Shown here one piece after another: positions 1-11,141 of a stretch of DNA of 64,000 nucleotides. This DNA comes from Podocnemis expansa (Eukaryota > Chordata > Testudines > Podocnemididae). Numbering within the stretch: the stretch's first letter is position 1; the number at the start of each line of letters is the position of its first letter. The notes beneath the pieces are model-generated. The model had not been told where the DNA came from and made no database searches. It saw nothing but the letters and a program-made list of their open reading frames with translations. The translations under genes and the position numbers were made by a program. The DNA lies in NCBI GenBank assembly GCA_007922195.1, contig ML681981.1:8626958-8690957 (forward strand). The letters are read 5' to 3'.

Positions 1-3000
1 AAATGAACACTGAGCCATCTTTTTTTTTATTTCTTCCAGTACAAACCACATAAAATAAAATGTCTTACAAAATAAGTGATCAGGAAAAAAGTCACAGAAA
101 TCTAGTACAAGTTTAACATTTAAAATATCTATTTAAAGCTCCAGAGTGTATAGAATCTCTCTTTAATGAGTTTTCAGATTAAGCTAAAGTCTAGGGAATT
201 TTATTATAATGTCATATTGCATAAAAATATCTACGGTCCTGAGAGGATAGACATCATGTTAATCTATTTTTTTCAGTGTTAGATGATTAGGTATTAGATG
301 GTTTACAAAACAGCTGTTTGAAACCATTATTCTTAGCACATTTAAGGATAAGATTATGTCACAGAGGTTACGATTTCTATGACTTTCAGAGGCTGCCATG
401 ACATTGTGCACTTCCGAGTGGTAGAACTGGAGGAGTCAGCCAGCAGGGGCCCTGCAACTCCAAGTTGCAAGAGTGGAGTTCCCACAGTTCTTGGTTGTAA
501 TAAAAGCAGTATTCTCCCCAGGACTTGAAATTAGAGGAGGTATGTTGGGGGGGCATTGGAGTGCTCACTAAATTGGTATAACACTATTAGTAGCTGACAA
601 CGGGGTGGTATTGGGAAATTCAGGGAGAGTGTGGGGGGGGGGGTGTTAAGGAAATCCCTGGACCCGAGGGACCTGGAGCTCCCAGCCACCATGAATGGCC
701 TAATATCTTCCACACACCTCACACTGGGAACTATGCAACTCCAAGGTGCCACAGGCAGTCAGGGATCCAGAGTCACCGAGGCTGCAGTGGGGCCCTGGAG
801 CTGTCAGCCATAGTGCTGGGGATTTCACTCTGCCACATCAACTCAGGCTTCAGTCATCTCCCATCAGCCCTCCTCCCGGTCCCACCCACCCCTCACACTA
901 TTATTTGTAGTAAGAGTCATGCACAGGTTGTAGGCAATAAAACAAATTCATAGAAGTCTTTGATCTGTCACTGACTTTTATTAAAAATAACAGTGACAAA
1001 ATCTTAACTTTTGAAGATCCCACATCAGATGCCCACAACAACACTGGTCAAGAAAGGGGAGAACAAACCTAAATATACTTGGATTCTAGCAACATCTAGT
1101 GGATGTGAACTCAAACCTGAACTGTGTCATGACATGTGACACTTCTTTGCAATACATCAATGCTAAGGAACCTGTGTTCTGGGAGCTTATTGCTAGAGCA
1201 TAGATGGAGGGAGGATATCAATCCAATGAAGAAAAAGACAACAGTCTGGAAACGCATCACTGCCACAGAATTGCAGATTGCAGCTTCTCCCTACTAATCT
1301 ATTCTACATAGGTCCTGGAGATAGTATTTGGGACATGGGTTCTTTGTAACGTGATGATGACATGAGATGGATGGCACCAGCCATTGTTACAGATCAGACC
1401 GTCATTGGTTTTGATTATCTGCTTTCCTGAAGCAAGGTCTAGGGGTATTAAGGGCTTGAGACATGCCAGCAGAGACAGTGATGACTCCGGCCATATCTGC
1501 AGGGGAATCAGGAGCTCAGGGTATGCCAAAGGTTATGGTGTGGCTATCAGATGTAAGGAGGAGCATCCAGGAGCAGCTGGCCTAATCTACTGGGTTTGGT
1601 ATTCATGTGTCAGCAAAAATATGGTTTTGAATACTGGGAGGAACTTGATTGATGCTCTCCATCCTAAGCCTTAGGCGTATAAGAGACTTTCAGCACTGAT
1701 GTCATATCAAGTGAATTGGTCAGAATTAGAGCCATTCGGCTCCTTGCTTCTCAGTCTGTCCATCTCTCTGTGACAGCATCATGAGTCTTTGTCTAGGAAA
1801 CAAAATTTTGTTTGGATAAACAAACTGTTAACGGATGCATCAAAAATCAAAGACTAGGTGCACACAGAACAAGTATTGCTGCTGTGCACATGTGATTCAT
1901 CCAGATTTCATTTGGTCAAGCTTTTTATTACCCCTATTCACCAGCATGCCATCTTCCTAAAAGTGATTTTCCGCAACTGCACTGTGGATCTCTTTCTTTT
2001 ACTCTGGATGAGTCTATAGAGTCTGTATGTTCCATAGACATCATATAAAATAAGCCTTTTTTAACCATGCATCTGCTATGATACTTGTTAACAAGACTGT
2101 TAAGATTAGAGGAAGGAATGTGTCAGTGTTTGTCTTTGGGTGTGGGGAAGAGGGGGGAGGAGGAGGAGCACTTTAAGGACAATTGAGATTCTTTAATGTG
2201 TCATAGAAGAGTCTCCAGCTAGGGATAAGCTGACTGTACCCTGCCATAGCATAAATGGTGTGATTGTGTGATATGGGTTGTAGCCACTAGCAGTGGGTCA
2301 GCAGTATGCTCACTGCTACCTCCCAGCTCCATGGACCTTGTTGGTAACATGCTACTGTACCTCAGCTCTGCGTTTTCCTGGGGAGCAGCCCTATTGTTGA
2401 CATGGTATCTTCATTAGATCATAATCCAGCAAAACATTTAAGTATGTGCTTAACTTAAAATACAAGACACATCCAGCTGAAGCCAAGGTGGCTATTCACA
2501 TGCTTGATGTACATTGCTGGATTAAGACCGTCAACTGGAGTTTCTGCTAATAAGGCTAAAAGATCATCTACCATGTTTTCCCAGTTTAGAGGAGTCTAAC
2601 GACTTCGACATTTGAAAAGCACTGATATTTCTGTTGAGCATCACACTTCAGTGACACCTTTCCCTTTCTTTATGTTTGTCAGTAAACCTTTTTTTTTGTT
2701 TTTTTTAATCTAGTCTAGAATTCCAGGCTACGCCCTACTATAATATTCCCAATTACAGAGAATGGTCTAAGAAATCTTAAAATATGAATGTGTCAGTTTT
2801 GTATTTGTAATTGCATCCTGATGGTGGAAGGGATCTGGGTCAGAACTACTGTTTAAAATGACCTAAGGCTTAAGGAGAGAGCAGATATAAAACATGCAGT
2901 AACCTTGTAAAGAGCTTCCAGAATCCTTTGGGCTCAATTTTTTACTTTTACACATGAAGGAAAAAAAATAGCGACACTCCTCAATGGATAACCATGATCT

Positions 3001-3701
3001 ATTTAATAATAATGTAATACATCCATAGAATTGGTATCCATTTTTATTGAGAGAGATTGACTGGTGTCTCTGTATGAGGTTTTATTAACCTTCCTCGGAA
3101 AAAGCTATGGATAAATTGTTCTCTTGCTGAAGCATCCCACTTTACAGAGTCTCAATTAATTTAATTTTTGTTTGTTCTAACAGACATAAATTAGGAAGTT
3201 ACCCAATACAGTGTGACTTTCTGTAAATGAGCTTTATAGTCTGTGTCTCTACTTTGCCAATATGTTTATTTGACAAATAATGTCAGGAAGTGCAGTGAGT
3301 ATATCTCACACCAATTCACCTATTTGGCCGTATCTTGAAATGCTGTGTATGTCATTCATGATTTTTTTGTGTGGAAGAGAGAGACTAACAACAGTTACTC
3401 AGCCAGGCTTTTGATAAGCCTCAAGACATAATGTAAAAAAGGGGAAAGAAGGCACTGAAGTTTGGTGGCCAACAGAAATATCAGTGCTTTGCAGGTACTG
3501 AAATGCATTAGAATCCTCTAAATTGGACAACATAACCATCAGGAACAAATGGAAATAAACTGGCAATGAATGAACTGAGACAAGAAATTCAGAAAAAGGT
3601 TTCTCACCTGGGGGAAGATATTGCAACAGCCTCTCAATAGGATTTGTGGGGACAAACAGCTTAATTATGTTTAAGAGAGTGGGACAAATTTAAAAGAGCA
3701 G
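1..3701. other. Intergenic DNA, no gene recognised
   Basis: AT-rich DNA with only short, unrelated open frames in all six phases. I see no splice-bounded coding segment, tRNA or conserved protein motif. The exception is the GC-richer module at about 425-655, listed separately. The rest may be unique sequence or repeats too old to recognise by eye. Confidence 0.6.
425..655 (-). repeat. Dispersed copy of the GC-rich module that also flanks the INPP5A CpG island
   Basis: Around 510-620 the sequence runs: 'cagtattctccccaggactt', then 'gctcactaaattggtataac', then 'agctgacaacgggg', then 'ttgggaaattcag'. The same modules occur in the same order at 38928-39078, and in reverse complement at 40385-41715. 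Its presence 38 kb away shows that the family is dispersed as well as locally tandem. The family is not recognised by name. Confidence 0.65.
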
Positions 3702-3740
3702 TTTATGAATGAAAAGTTTCTATGGGTTAGCTGTGTTAGT

Positions 3741-3886
3741 TTCCAAAGGGATAGCCGTGTTAGTCTAGTCCAGTAAAAAAACAACAAGCAGTTGTGTGGC
3801 ACTTTAAGACTAACAGATTTATTTTTTGCATGAGCTTTCATGGGAGAAGATCCCACTTCCTCAGATGCTTCGAAGATGCTTCGAAG
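3741..3886 (-). mobile_element. Short hammerhead-bearing element, fused to the 5' end of a CR1
   Basis: Read on the - strand, this copy carries the hammerhead-like core (3828-3868), then the module GTTAGTCTTAAAGTGCC, a T-rich stretch, and the terminal CTAGACTAACACGGCTATCC. An 11-bp unit (AGATGCTTCGA) is tandemly duplicated at 3863-3873 and 3874-3884, right where the element gives way to CR1. The same 11-bp direct repeat (GCTGTGTTAGT) bounds the left side of this copy and the right side of the CR1, so the two probably inserted as one unit. Confidence 0.7.
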
Positions 3887-4455
3887 AGGAGAGGCCATGC
3901 ACCCCCGAGGCTGGGAGGATCACAGCCACCACAGCTAGGAGGAAACGTAGAGTTGTGGTGGTTGGGGACTCACTTCTGAGGGGGACGGAGGCACCCGTCT
4001 GTCGCCCTGACAAGATCTCTCGAGAGGTATGCTGCCTGCCAGGTGCCCGCATCCGAGACGTTACGGAGGGATTGTCGAGAATCATCCGCCCCTCTGACTA
4101 CTACCCCATGCTTCTCATCCATGTAGGAACCAATGATACTGTGAGAGGTGATCCTCGGCAGATCAAAGGTGACTTCAGGGCTCTGGGAGCGCGGGTGAAG
4201 GAGTTTGGAGCACAGGTGGTGTTCTCCTCGATTCTTCCGGTCAAGGGTAGAGGCCTGAGCAGAGACAGATGCATCCTGGAGATGAACGTTTGGCTGCGAA
4301 GATGGTGTCGTCAGGAGGGCTTTGGCTTCCTCGACCATGGGTTGCTGTTTCAGGAAGAAGGACTGCTAGGCAGAGATGGACTCCATCTTTCGAGGAAGGG
4401 GAAGAGCGTCTTTGGACGCAGACTGGCTGACCTAGTGAGGAGGGCTTTAAACTAG
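3826..4455 (+). pseudogene. CR1 ORF1 remnant: SGNH/GDSL esterase domain
   Basis: The C-terminal part of CR1 ORF1, an SGNH-fold esterase found in many CR1 elements. Counting from the first open codon at 3826, it shows VVVVGDSLLRG (block I, Ser49), HVGTNDT (block III, Asn103) and GRDGLHLS (block V, Asp184 and His187), so the catalytic residues are kept. It stops at the TAG at 4453-4455. The N-terminal half is missing. The first 20 or so codons come from the antisense strand of the upstream short element, and the apparent start is TTG. It is therefore a 5'-truncated, chimeric frame, probably not translated as a normal ORF1 protein. ORF2 follows in a different frame. Confidence 0.85.
3828..3868 (-). 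ncRNA. Hammerhead-ribozyme-like motif (copy 1)
   Basis: In order on the - strand: GCAU, CUGAGGA, an extra A, a stem II of GUGGGA with UCCCAU (closing pair G.U), GAAA, GC, UC, AUGC. GCAU and AUGC form a 4-bp stem I. The A after GAA pairs only with the U of UC, so stem III is almost absent. The predicted cut is after UC. Minimal hammerheads with this shape are known from Penelope-like elements and may work as dimers. Activity here is untested. Confidence 0.6.
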
Positions 4456-4520
4456 GTCTGAAGGGGGAAGGAGACCAAAGCCCACAGGTAAGTGACTATG
4501 TGGGAGACCAGGGGGATGGG

Positions 4521-7496
4521 ATGGAACTTGGGGGGTGCCGGGACTGTAACTACGGGGATAGAAGAGAGGATAGTTGGAACATGCGGGGGGAATCAAATAA
4601 CTTTCTTAGATGCTCTAATGAAGCCCTAATGCCTGAGGCAGGTGGGGGAGGTCAACACCAAAAGAAAATCCAGGGAGGTAGATACAATAGAATTGAATGT
4701 CAAAATGGGAAAGTAGGGCAATCAGCTGGGTATCTTAGGTGCCTATACACAAATGCAAGGAGCCTGGGAAACAAGCAGGAGGAATTGGTAGCACTAGCGC
4801 AGACAAAGAACTATGACATGATTGGGATAACAGAGACGTGGTGGAGTAGTTTGCATGACTGGAGCTCTGCAATAGATGGGTATAGACTGTTCAGGAAGGA
4901 CAGGCAGGGAAGGAAAGGGGGAGGAGTAGCACTATATGTAAAGGAGCTCTATGACTGCTCAGAGCTTCATTATGAAAGTGGAAACAAGCCAGTTGAAAGT
5001 CTGTGGGTTAAGTTTAGAGGGGAGAGCAACAAGGGGGATGTTGTGGTAGGTGTCTGCTACAGACCACCAGATCAGAAGGAGGAAGTGGATGAGGCATTCT
5101 GTGTACAACTAACAGAAGTTTCTAGAGCACAGGCCCTGGTTCTCATGGGGGACTTCAATTACCCTGACATCTGCTGGAAGGCCAATACAGCAGTGCACAG
5201 GCAATCCAGGAAGTTTCTGGAGAGTGTTGAGGACAACTTCCTGGTACAAATGCTGGAGCAACCAACGAGGGGCCTTGCGCCGCTCGATCTGCTGCTCACA
5301 AATAGAGAAGAATTTATCAGGGAAGTAGAGGTCAATGGCAGCCTGGGTAGCAGTGACCATGAAATGATAGAGTTCAAGTTGATGATTAAAGGAAAGAAGG
5401 AAAGAAGCAAAACACAGACCCTGGACTTCAGAAAAGCAGATTTTGTCTCCCTCAGGGAACTGATGGGCAGGATCCCTTGGGAGGCTGATCTGAAGGGGAA
5501 AGGTGTCCAAGAGAGTTGGGTGCATTTTAACGAAACCCTGCTAAGGGCACAGGAAGATACAATTCCGATAAGGAGAAAGCACAGCAAATGTGGAAGGCGG
5601 CCACTGTGGCTTAACAGAGAGCTCTGCACTGAGCTGAAGCATAAAAAGGACGCTTACAGGAAGTGGAAGCTAGGACAGATGACTAAGGAGGCATATAAAG
5701 ACATTGCTCGGGACTGCAGGGATAAAATCAGAAAGGCCAAAGGGCAAATGGAGTTGCGACTAGCAAGGGATGTGAAGGATAACAGGAAGGGGTTCTACAA
5801 GTATATCAATAACAAGAAGAGGATCAGGGATGGTGTAGGTCCCTTACTGAATGGGGCAGGCATCCTCGTGACAGAGGATGAGGAAAAAGCTGAAGTGCTC
5901 AATGCTTTTTTTACTTCAGTTTTCACAAGCAAGGTCAGCTCCCAGCCCACTACACTAGGTACGGGGGACTGGGGAGAAGAAGAGAGGCCCTTGGTGACAG
6001 TAGGTCAGGTTAGGGACTGCTTAAAGAAACTAGATGTGCACAAGTCCATGGGGCCGGATGAACTGCATCCGAGGGTGCTGAGGGAGCTGGCTGATGAGAT
6101 AGCAGTACCGTTGGCCATTATCTTTGAAAACTCGTGGCGAACGGGGGAGGTGCCAGAGGACTGGAAAAAAGCAAATATAGTACCTATCTTCAAGAAAGGC
6201 AAAAAGGACGATCCAGGGAATTACAGACCTGTCAGCCTCACCTCAATCCCTGGAAAAATCATGGAGCAGCTTCTCAAAGAATCCATCCTGAAACACTTGG
6301 AGGAAAATAGAGTAATCAGGAATAGTCAGCATGGATTTACCAAGGGTAAATCATGCCTGACCAACCTCATCGCCTTCTATGATGAGATGACTGGATTTGT
6401 GGATGCGGGAAGAGCCGTTGATGTGATATACCTTGACTTTAGCAAGGCTTTTGATACGGTTTCCCACAGCATTCTCATTGGCAAATTAAGGAAGTATGGG
6501 TTAGATGCGTGGACTGTAAGGTGGATAGAAAACTGGCTAGAACAACGGTTTCAGCGTGTAGGAATCAATGGCTCCATGTCAAGTTGGCAGGCAGTAACGA
6601 GTGGTGTGCCCCAGGGGTCGGTCCTGGGGCCAGTTCTGTTCAATGTTTTCATTAATGATCTGGATGATGGGATAGATTGCACACTTAGTAAGTTTGCGGA
6701 TGATACCAAACTGGGGGGAACGGTAGACACCCTAGAGGGCAGAGACAGGATTCAGGGAGACCTAGACAAACTGGAGCAGTGGGCCGAGAGGAATCTCATG
6801 AGGTTCAACAAGGATAAGTGTAAAATCCTGCACTTGGGACGAAAAAACCCCATGTACTGCTACAGGCTGGGGAGTGATCAGCTAAATAGCAGCACTGGAG
6901 AAAAGGACCTGGGAGTCATGGTGGATGGGAAGCTGGATATGAGTCAGCAGTGTGCTCTTGCTGCCAAAAAGGCCAATGGCATACTGGGCTGCATCAGAAG
7001 AAGTGTTACCAGCAGATCAAGAGATGTGATCATTCCCCTCTATTCTGCACTAGTGAGGCCACATCTGGAATACTGTGTCCAGTTTTGGGCTCCCCACTAC
7101 AAAAAGGACATGGACAAATTAGAGAGAGTCCAGAGGAGGGCAACCAAAATGATCAAAGGGCTGGAGCACAAGCCCTATGAAGAAAGACTGAAGGAACTAG
7201 GCTTATTTAGCCTGCAGAAGAGAAGACTGAGGGGGGATTTGATAGCAACCTTCAACTACTTGAAGGGTTGCTCCAAGGAGGAGGGAGCTCGACTGTTCTC
7301 GGTAGTAACAGAGGGCAGAACGAGAAGCAATGGTTTCAAGTTACAGCTGGGGCGGTCCAGGCTGGATATTAGGAAAAACTTCCTTACTAGGCGAGTGGTG
7401 AAGCATTGGAATAAGTTGCCTAGGGAGGTGGTGGAATCTCCATCTCTGGAGGTGTTCAAGTCCCAGCTGGACAAAACACTGACTGGGATGATCTAA
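4521..7496 (+). CDS. CR1 ORF2: apurinic-type endonuclease and reverse transcriptase
   Basis: The replication protein of a CR1 LINE, which nicks target DNA and copies the element RNA at the nick. I place the start at the first in-frame ATG (4521), giving 991 residues; the frame is open further upstream, with a GTG at 4500. Counting from that GTG, endonuclease motifs are [10 protein letters not shown] (about 83), ITETWW (about 110), [10 protein letters not shown] (Asp218, Asn220) and SSDHEMIEF (Asp286, His287). Reverse-transcriptase motifs are NYRPVSL (about 574), YLDFSKAFD (about 644, Asp646), [10 protein letters not shown] (about 702) and [10 protein letters not shown] (Asp734, Asp735). A conserved CR1 C-terminal region follows, with HLEYCVQFW and [14 protein letters not shown]. 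Length is normal for the family and there is no stop or frameshift. ORF1 is truncated, so the element is probably not autonomous, although this protein could still act. Confidence 0.93.
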   Translation: MELGGCRDCNYGDRREDSWNMRGESNNFLRCSNEALMPEAGGGGQHQKKIQGGRYNRIECQNGKVGQSAGYLRCLYTNARSLGNKQEELVALAQTKNYDMIGITETWWSSLHDWSSAIDGYRLFRKDRQGRKGGGVALYVKELYDCSELHYESGNKPVESLWVKFRGESNKGDVVVGVCYRPPDQKEEVDEAFCVQLTEVSRAQALVLMGDFNYPDICWKANTAVHRQSRKFLESVEDNFLVQMLEQPTRGLAPLDLLLTNREEFIREVEVNGSLGSSDHEMIEFKLMIKGKKERSKTQTLDFRKADFVSLRELMGRIPWEADLKGKGVQESWVHFNETLLRAQEDTIPIRRKHSKCGRRPLWLNRELCTELKHKKDAYRKWKLGQMTKEAYKDIARDCRDKIRKAKGQMELRLARDVKDNRKGFYKYINNKKRIRDGVGPLLNGAGILVTEDEEKAEVLNAFFTSVFTSKVSSQPTTLGTGDWGEEERPLVTVGQVRDCLKKLDVHKSMGPDELHPRVLRELADEIAVPLAIIFENSWRTGEVPEDWKKANIVPIFKKGKKDDPGNYRPVSLTSIPGKIMEQLLKESILKHLEENRVIRNSQHGFTKGKSCLTNLIAFYDEMTGFVDAGRAVDVIYLDFSKAFDTVSHSILIGKLRKYGLDAWTVRWIENWLEQRFQRVGINGSMSSWQAVTSGVPQGSVLGPVLFNVFINDLDDGIDCTLSKFADDTKLGGTVDTLEGRDRIQGDLDKLEQWAERNLMRFNKDKCKILHLGRKNPMYCYRLGSDQLNSSTGEKDLGVMVDGKLDMSQQCALAAKKANGILGCIRRSVTSRSRDVIIPLYSALVRPHLEYCVQFWAPHYKKDMDKLERVQRRATKMIKGLEHKPYEERLKELGLFSLQKRRLRGDLIATFNYLKGCSKEEGARLFSVVTEGRTRSNGFKLQLGRSRLDIRKNFLTRRVVKHWNKLPREVVESPSLEVFKSQLDKTLTGMI

Positions 7497-7563
7497 TGGG
7501 AGTGGTCCTGCTTTTTTTGGCAGGGGGTTGGACTAGATGACCTCGTGGGGTCCCTTCCAACCC

Positions 7564-7590
7564 TATGATTCTATGATTCTATGATTCTAT
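7564..7590 (+). repeat. CR1 3'-terminal 8-bp repeats
   Basis: Just over three copies of an 8-bp unit (TATGATTC) end the element. This is the usual CR1 3' terminus, used to start target-primed reverse transcription. The next bases (GCTGTGTTAGT, 7591-7601) repeat 3730-3740 exactly and mark the right target-site duplication. Confidence 0.9.
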
Positions 7591-7644
7591 GCTGTGTTAG
7601 TCTGACTACAGCAAAAACAATGAGAGTCCTGTAGCACCTTAAAG

Positions 7645-7850
7645 CAGTGTTTCCCAACTAGAATGCCATGGTACATGGGTGTGCTCTCAGGCTTAAGCAG
7701 GTTTGCCACAGAATATTTTGAAAAACTATGTGAGAGGTCTGTATTGGCTCATAAATATTCATGAGATGCTTTGGAGACTATAGGGCAGCATGCTTCAAAA
7801 TTATTAAAGGCATCGAGGTGTGCCATGGCAGAGAAGTTTGGAAACCACTG
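7645..7850. mobile_element. Non-autonomous hAT transposon with perfect 8-bp target duplication
   Basis: A 206-bp element flanked by CCTTAAAG on both sides (7637-7644 and 7851-7858). Terminal inverted repeats start CAGTGTTTCCCAACT on the left and CAGTGGTTTCCAAACT read inward from the right, followed by TGCCATGG on both. An 8-bp duplication and CAGTG-type ends are diagnostic of the hAT superfamily. It carries no transposase. It sits inside the 3' module of the older short element. Confidence 0.9.
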
Positions 7851-8486
7851 CCTTAAAGACCAACAAATTTCTTTGGGCATAAGCTTTCATGGGCTCCCAA
7901 CCACTTTGACGTTAAAAGCGTAAGTCCATGAAAGCTTATGCTCAAAGAATTTTTTAGTCTTTAAGGTGCCCTAGGACTCTCAATTATTTTTTAAATTTAT
8001 GAATGCAATAACAGGGTTACTTATGATGGCAGAGAGCAAGGTTCAATAGCTCTGGATCTCACTTCCAATTTTGTCATTTGTTCCTAAAACCTCATGGTTC
8101 AAGGTTGCAGCTGGCCCCCAGCGGAGTTCAGGAAGGGATGTTTTCCCAATGTATTCTGGTTCTTCCTCACATGTTCAGGAAGAATAAACTGAACAAGCCC
8201 CTCTTCCCCACAACTGCGCAGCTAAATGCCTGTATGATGCTTCAGAAACAGACCTTGGGACTTTCAACATCAAAAGCACAGCGCTTTGCCCTAACAGCTT
8301 ATACACCAGCTGCTCTAGCTTTCCTAGTAGACAGAAGCCATATGCACATAAGTAGGTCTAACATGTATGCCATCCAATGAAAGTAAGCAGCAAACACAAA
8401 ACTCAATATGTTAGTGTCATGGTTAAGTCATATTACAAAACCCAAAGCAAGATGATGGAGGAATTCCACGCTCTAATTTTTGGAAA

Positions 8487-8590
8487 AAAACAACAAGGAG
8501 TTGTGTGGCACTTTAAGACTAACAGATTTATTTTTTGCATGAGCTTTCGTGGAAGAAGATCCCACTTCCTCAGATGCTTCGAAGATGGGT
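8487..8590 (-). mobile_element. Short hammerhead-bearing element, truncated copy
   Basis: Closely matches the copies at 3741 and 55676. From the left: A-run plus CAACAAGGAG, then GTGTGGCACTTTAAGACTAA, a T-rich stretch, the antisense hammerhead motif, and CTTCGAAGATG. The inverted terminal segment (CTAGACTAACACGGCTATCC) is missing on both sides and I could not find a clean target duplication. Confidence 0.7.
8537..8577 (-). ncRNA. Hammerhead-ribozyme-like motif (copy 2)
   Basis: On the - strand: GCAU, CUGAGGA, A, a 6-bp stem II of GUGGGA with UUCCAC (one G.U pair), GAAA, GC, UC, AUGC. All conserved core positions of the hammerhead are present, with one extra A before stem II. An extra residue at this place is known in at least one viroid hammerhead. 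Stem III is minimal. Confidence 0.62.
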
Positions 8591-9401
8591 GAACTTACAG
8601 AAAGGAATGAAACTAAATGCAAGGGGGTGTAAAACATAGGATCAGGTCATAAAGTAACAGCAAATCAGAGCAGTTTACAGGCTCAAACCATGGGAAGCCT
8701 GAAGTCAAATTACCCTTTGTAATGGGAAAAGAACCCATAGTCCTGACTGAGTCCTGCCTTCACAGAATTTAGCTTGCATATTAATTCGAGTTCAGCTGTT
8801 TCTCTTTGAAGTCTTGATGTCCCAGGTACATCTCTAATGACAGTCGTTAACAAATTTTAACTAATTTTTGGAACCTGCCTTCTTGCTCATTCTGCTATAA
8901 GAAGTAACTTCCCATCCACTGCATTATTCCTGCTACTTTGCAGGTAAATGACTTTTCTGGAGTTCAGATGACTTTAAAGCTAATAGCTGAGGACCCTGCA
9001 ATCTGATCTGTGAAGATACACCCCATACATTGTCGCGTTTCATTGATTGACAGGGAGTGCTGATGTGGAGTTCTATCACACTCAGCAATGTGCAGCACAG
9101 GCACTGAGTTCTGCCCGTATAGATCAGATTGAAAGATTGGGGATAGAAATAAACAAATGCTAAACTCTAAATTGAAACTAATCTCAGGTGCATCCCTTCT
9201 CAAATGGCATAAACAGGAAACATCCTACAATCATTTTTCATCACATATACAAAAAAGAACTCTGGTTGTTGACATGCAGACTAGAAGGGAAATGACAGCA
9301 GCTTTGAGTGACCACCTTGTTTTTCACACAACTATGAGAAATATATTTCAAGATACTGATGGCTTAATTCTACATCCAGTGGAGATTGATAATGGAAGCT
9401 T

Positions 9402-9572
9402 CATACACAACAAACAAGGAGTCCTGTGGCAATTATAAAGACTAATACATTTATTTATCACATGAGTTTTTGTGAATTTGTTAGTCTTTAAAAGTGCCAC
9501 AGGACTCCTTGTTAGTTTCGCTGAACTAGACTAATACAGCTATCCCTCTGGAACTTGTCTACATATGCAACT
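9402..9572. mobile_element. Short foldback element of the hammerhead family, decayed
   Basis: Left arm: AACAAGGAGTCCTGTGGCA. Right arm: its inverse, TGCCACAGGACTCCTTGTTA, followed by the family terminus GAACTAGACTAATACAGC and CTCTGGAAC. Only a fragment of the antisense hammerhead remains between the arms. The 11-bp flanks CATACACAACA (9402) and CATATGCAACT (9562) match at 8 of 11 positions and may be a diverged target duplication. Confidence 0.65.
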
Positions 9573-10951
9573 TAACTCTTTAGTCCCTCTGGTGAGAATT
9601 AACCAGCACTGCTCAGGAGACATCAAAATGGGACTCAAATTTTGTGCTGTTGCAACGGTTGAAATTCTGTGTTCCCCATCTCAAATGAGGTGGTTCTTAT
9701 GTAAAACACTCCAGATTCTGCAGTCTTTATTTTGGCAAAACTCCCACTGAAGAGAACAGGATTTTTTCCTTAAGGACTGTGAGAGCAGGTGTAGTTCCCA
9801 GTGCTTCTGTTGTTCATACAGCTCTTAGCTATACATATCTTGCCCTCTTCTAGTTACTCTGCTCCCTGTATCGGCATATGTAGCACACCTTCATCTGTCT
9901 CTAAGACCAGTTGCCAATTTGTATTAAATTTTCCATTGTAGTAAAGGTGGAAAACCTTCTAGCAGGATGTAGATTCCAGCTGACTACAACTGACATGCAC
10001 CAATAATTTGAATTTTAATCATAAAGTATTTTCAGCAGAGATTTCAATGGACATGGGAAATTGAGCAGCCCTCCCTGTTCTTCAGGAGTGAGACGTTGTT
10101 GGAATGCTGTGAAGCAGCTACACAGCCACTGCCTGTGCTGTCCTGTGGATAGCTAGAGGATTTGCTCTCCAGCTCTTGCAAACTGTCATCTTTCATAAAC
10201 CCTGTATTTATTTTCCAGATATATACATAATCATTTTTAAATTACAGCAAAGTAAACTGTTTATGGCTTGGAGTATTTTTGTAAAAATATATTTGCTTTT
10301 TCCATGAAAACAGTTTTCTCTTGGAAGACTCCTTCGCTTGCATATTGACGTAAAATTCCAGAGATGGATGGATTTACAGAGTAAGGGAAAGCAAAGTTAA
10401 CTGCTTTCTCTGGCACCAAAGCAGATCATTTGAAAGAATGATTAGCTCATAACAAATTACCAAGTTCAGGTTCAGTGGACTGCAGTACTCTTTAAGATAT
10501 TCTGAGAAACCTTTTGTCAACCTTTTTTTGATTTTTGTAAATCAGAACCAAATCAGACCTAAGGAAGATAGTTAATTTACCTCACATATCTATGAGACGC
10601 TCAATGGGATTTAAAAAAATTACTCACCTGTAAGGCAGGATTCCCTTTGTGAAAGAAGATAGTGTAATATTTACCAAACGAATGCCAGGCAACAACCATG
10701 TTAGTTCTTATGGGCTTAAGCTTGTTCAGACCTGACCAAAATGTGAATAGGAGGCTTCTAAGGAAATCCCAGGTGCTATAGGAGGTGGCGGTGTTGTTCC
10801 TCAATATGTTTTCATGGGCCTGATTCCTCTCCACTAAAACTTGTTTAACATTGGGGTAAAGTGAGAAAGAATCAAGAACCATGATTTTTAATCAGATAGA
10901 GCCAAGACTCTGACCACTTGCAATCATTAAAAATGCCATGGCATTTATTCT
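9573..10951. other. Intergenic DNA, nothing recognised
   Basis: AT-rich sequence with short random open frames only. No repeat family, RNA gene or exon is recognised. Confidence 0.5.
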
Positions 10952-10959
10952 AATACTGG

Positions 10960-11133
10960 CTGGTCCAGATTAAGACATGCTGAGGCCTTAAGCTATGTCA
11001 AGATTCAGAGGCCCCATAGCATAAAAAATAAAGAGGAAAAATAATCTTACTTAGCTCTGACATATTTAGAGGCCTCTCATAATGTGAAGTACTAAGCCAC
11101 AGCTTATTTGGCTTGTGCCTAAATCCGGCACTA
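10960..11133. mobile_element. Probable hAT-like MITE with 8-bp target duplication
   Basis: A 174-bp segment flanked by AATACTGG (10952-10959) and AATACCGG (11134-11141), a 7-of-8 match. The ends are loosely inverted: CTGGTCCAGATTAAGAC on the left, TAGTGCCGGATTTAGGC read inward from the right. No coding capacity. The imperfect ends suggest an old insertion. Confidence 0.6.
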
Positions 11134-11141
11134 AATACCGG

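Larger units (their letters stand above)
3887..7590 (+). mobile_element. CR1 LINE retrotransposon, 5'-truncated in ORF1, ORF2 open
   Basis: About 3.7 kb of CR1. It contains the end of ORF1 (esterase domain), a short inter-ORF spacer, an uninterrupted ORF2 (endonuclease plus reverse transcriptase), and a short 3' UTR ending in 8-bp TATGATTC-type repeats. It has no poly(A) tail, as expected for CR1. The 5' end stops inside ORF1 and joins a short hammerhead-type element. The lack of any stop or frameshift in about 3 kb of ORF2 suggests a recent insertion. Decayed relatives lie at 16600-16886, 26493-29605 and 32700-33690. Confidence 0.93.
3712..7995. mobile_element. Old short hammerhead-type element, split by two later insertions
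   Basis: The outermost layer of a nest. The direct repeat TTTATGAATG flanks it at 3702-3711 and 7996-8005. With the inserts at 3741-7590 and 7645-7850 removed, about 200 bp remain. They contain the family terminus (TGTGTTAGTCTGACTACAGC), an antisense copy of the 3' module, a decayed hammerhead region (CCCATGAAAGCTTATGC read on the - strand at about 7876-7896), and a sense copy of the 3' module ending near 7985. The layering gives the order of events: this element first, then the composite and the hAT. Family membership rests on similarity to the other copies in this window. Confidence 0.7.
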
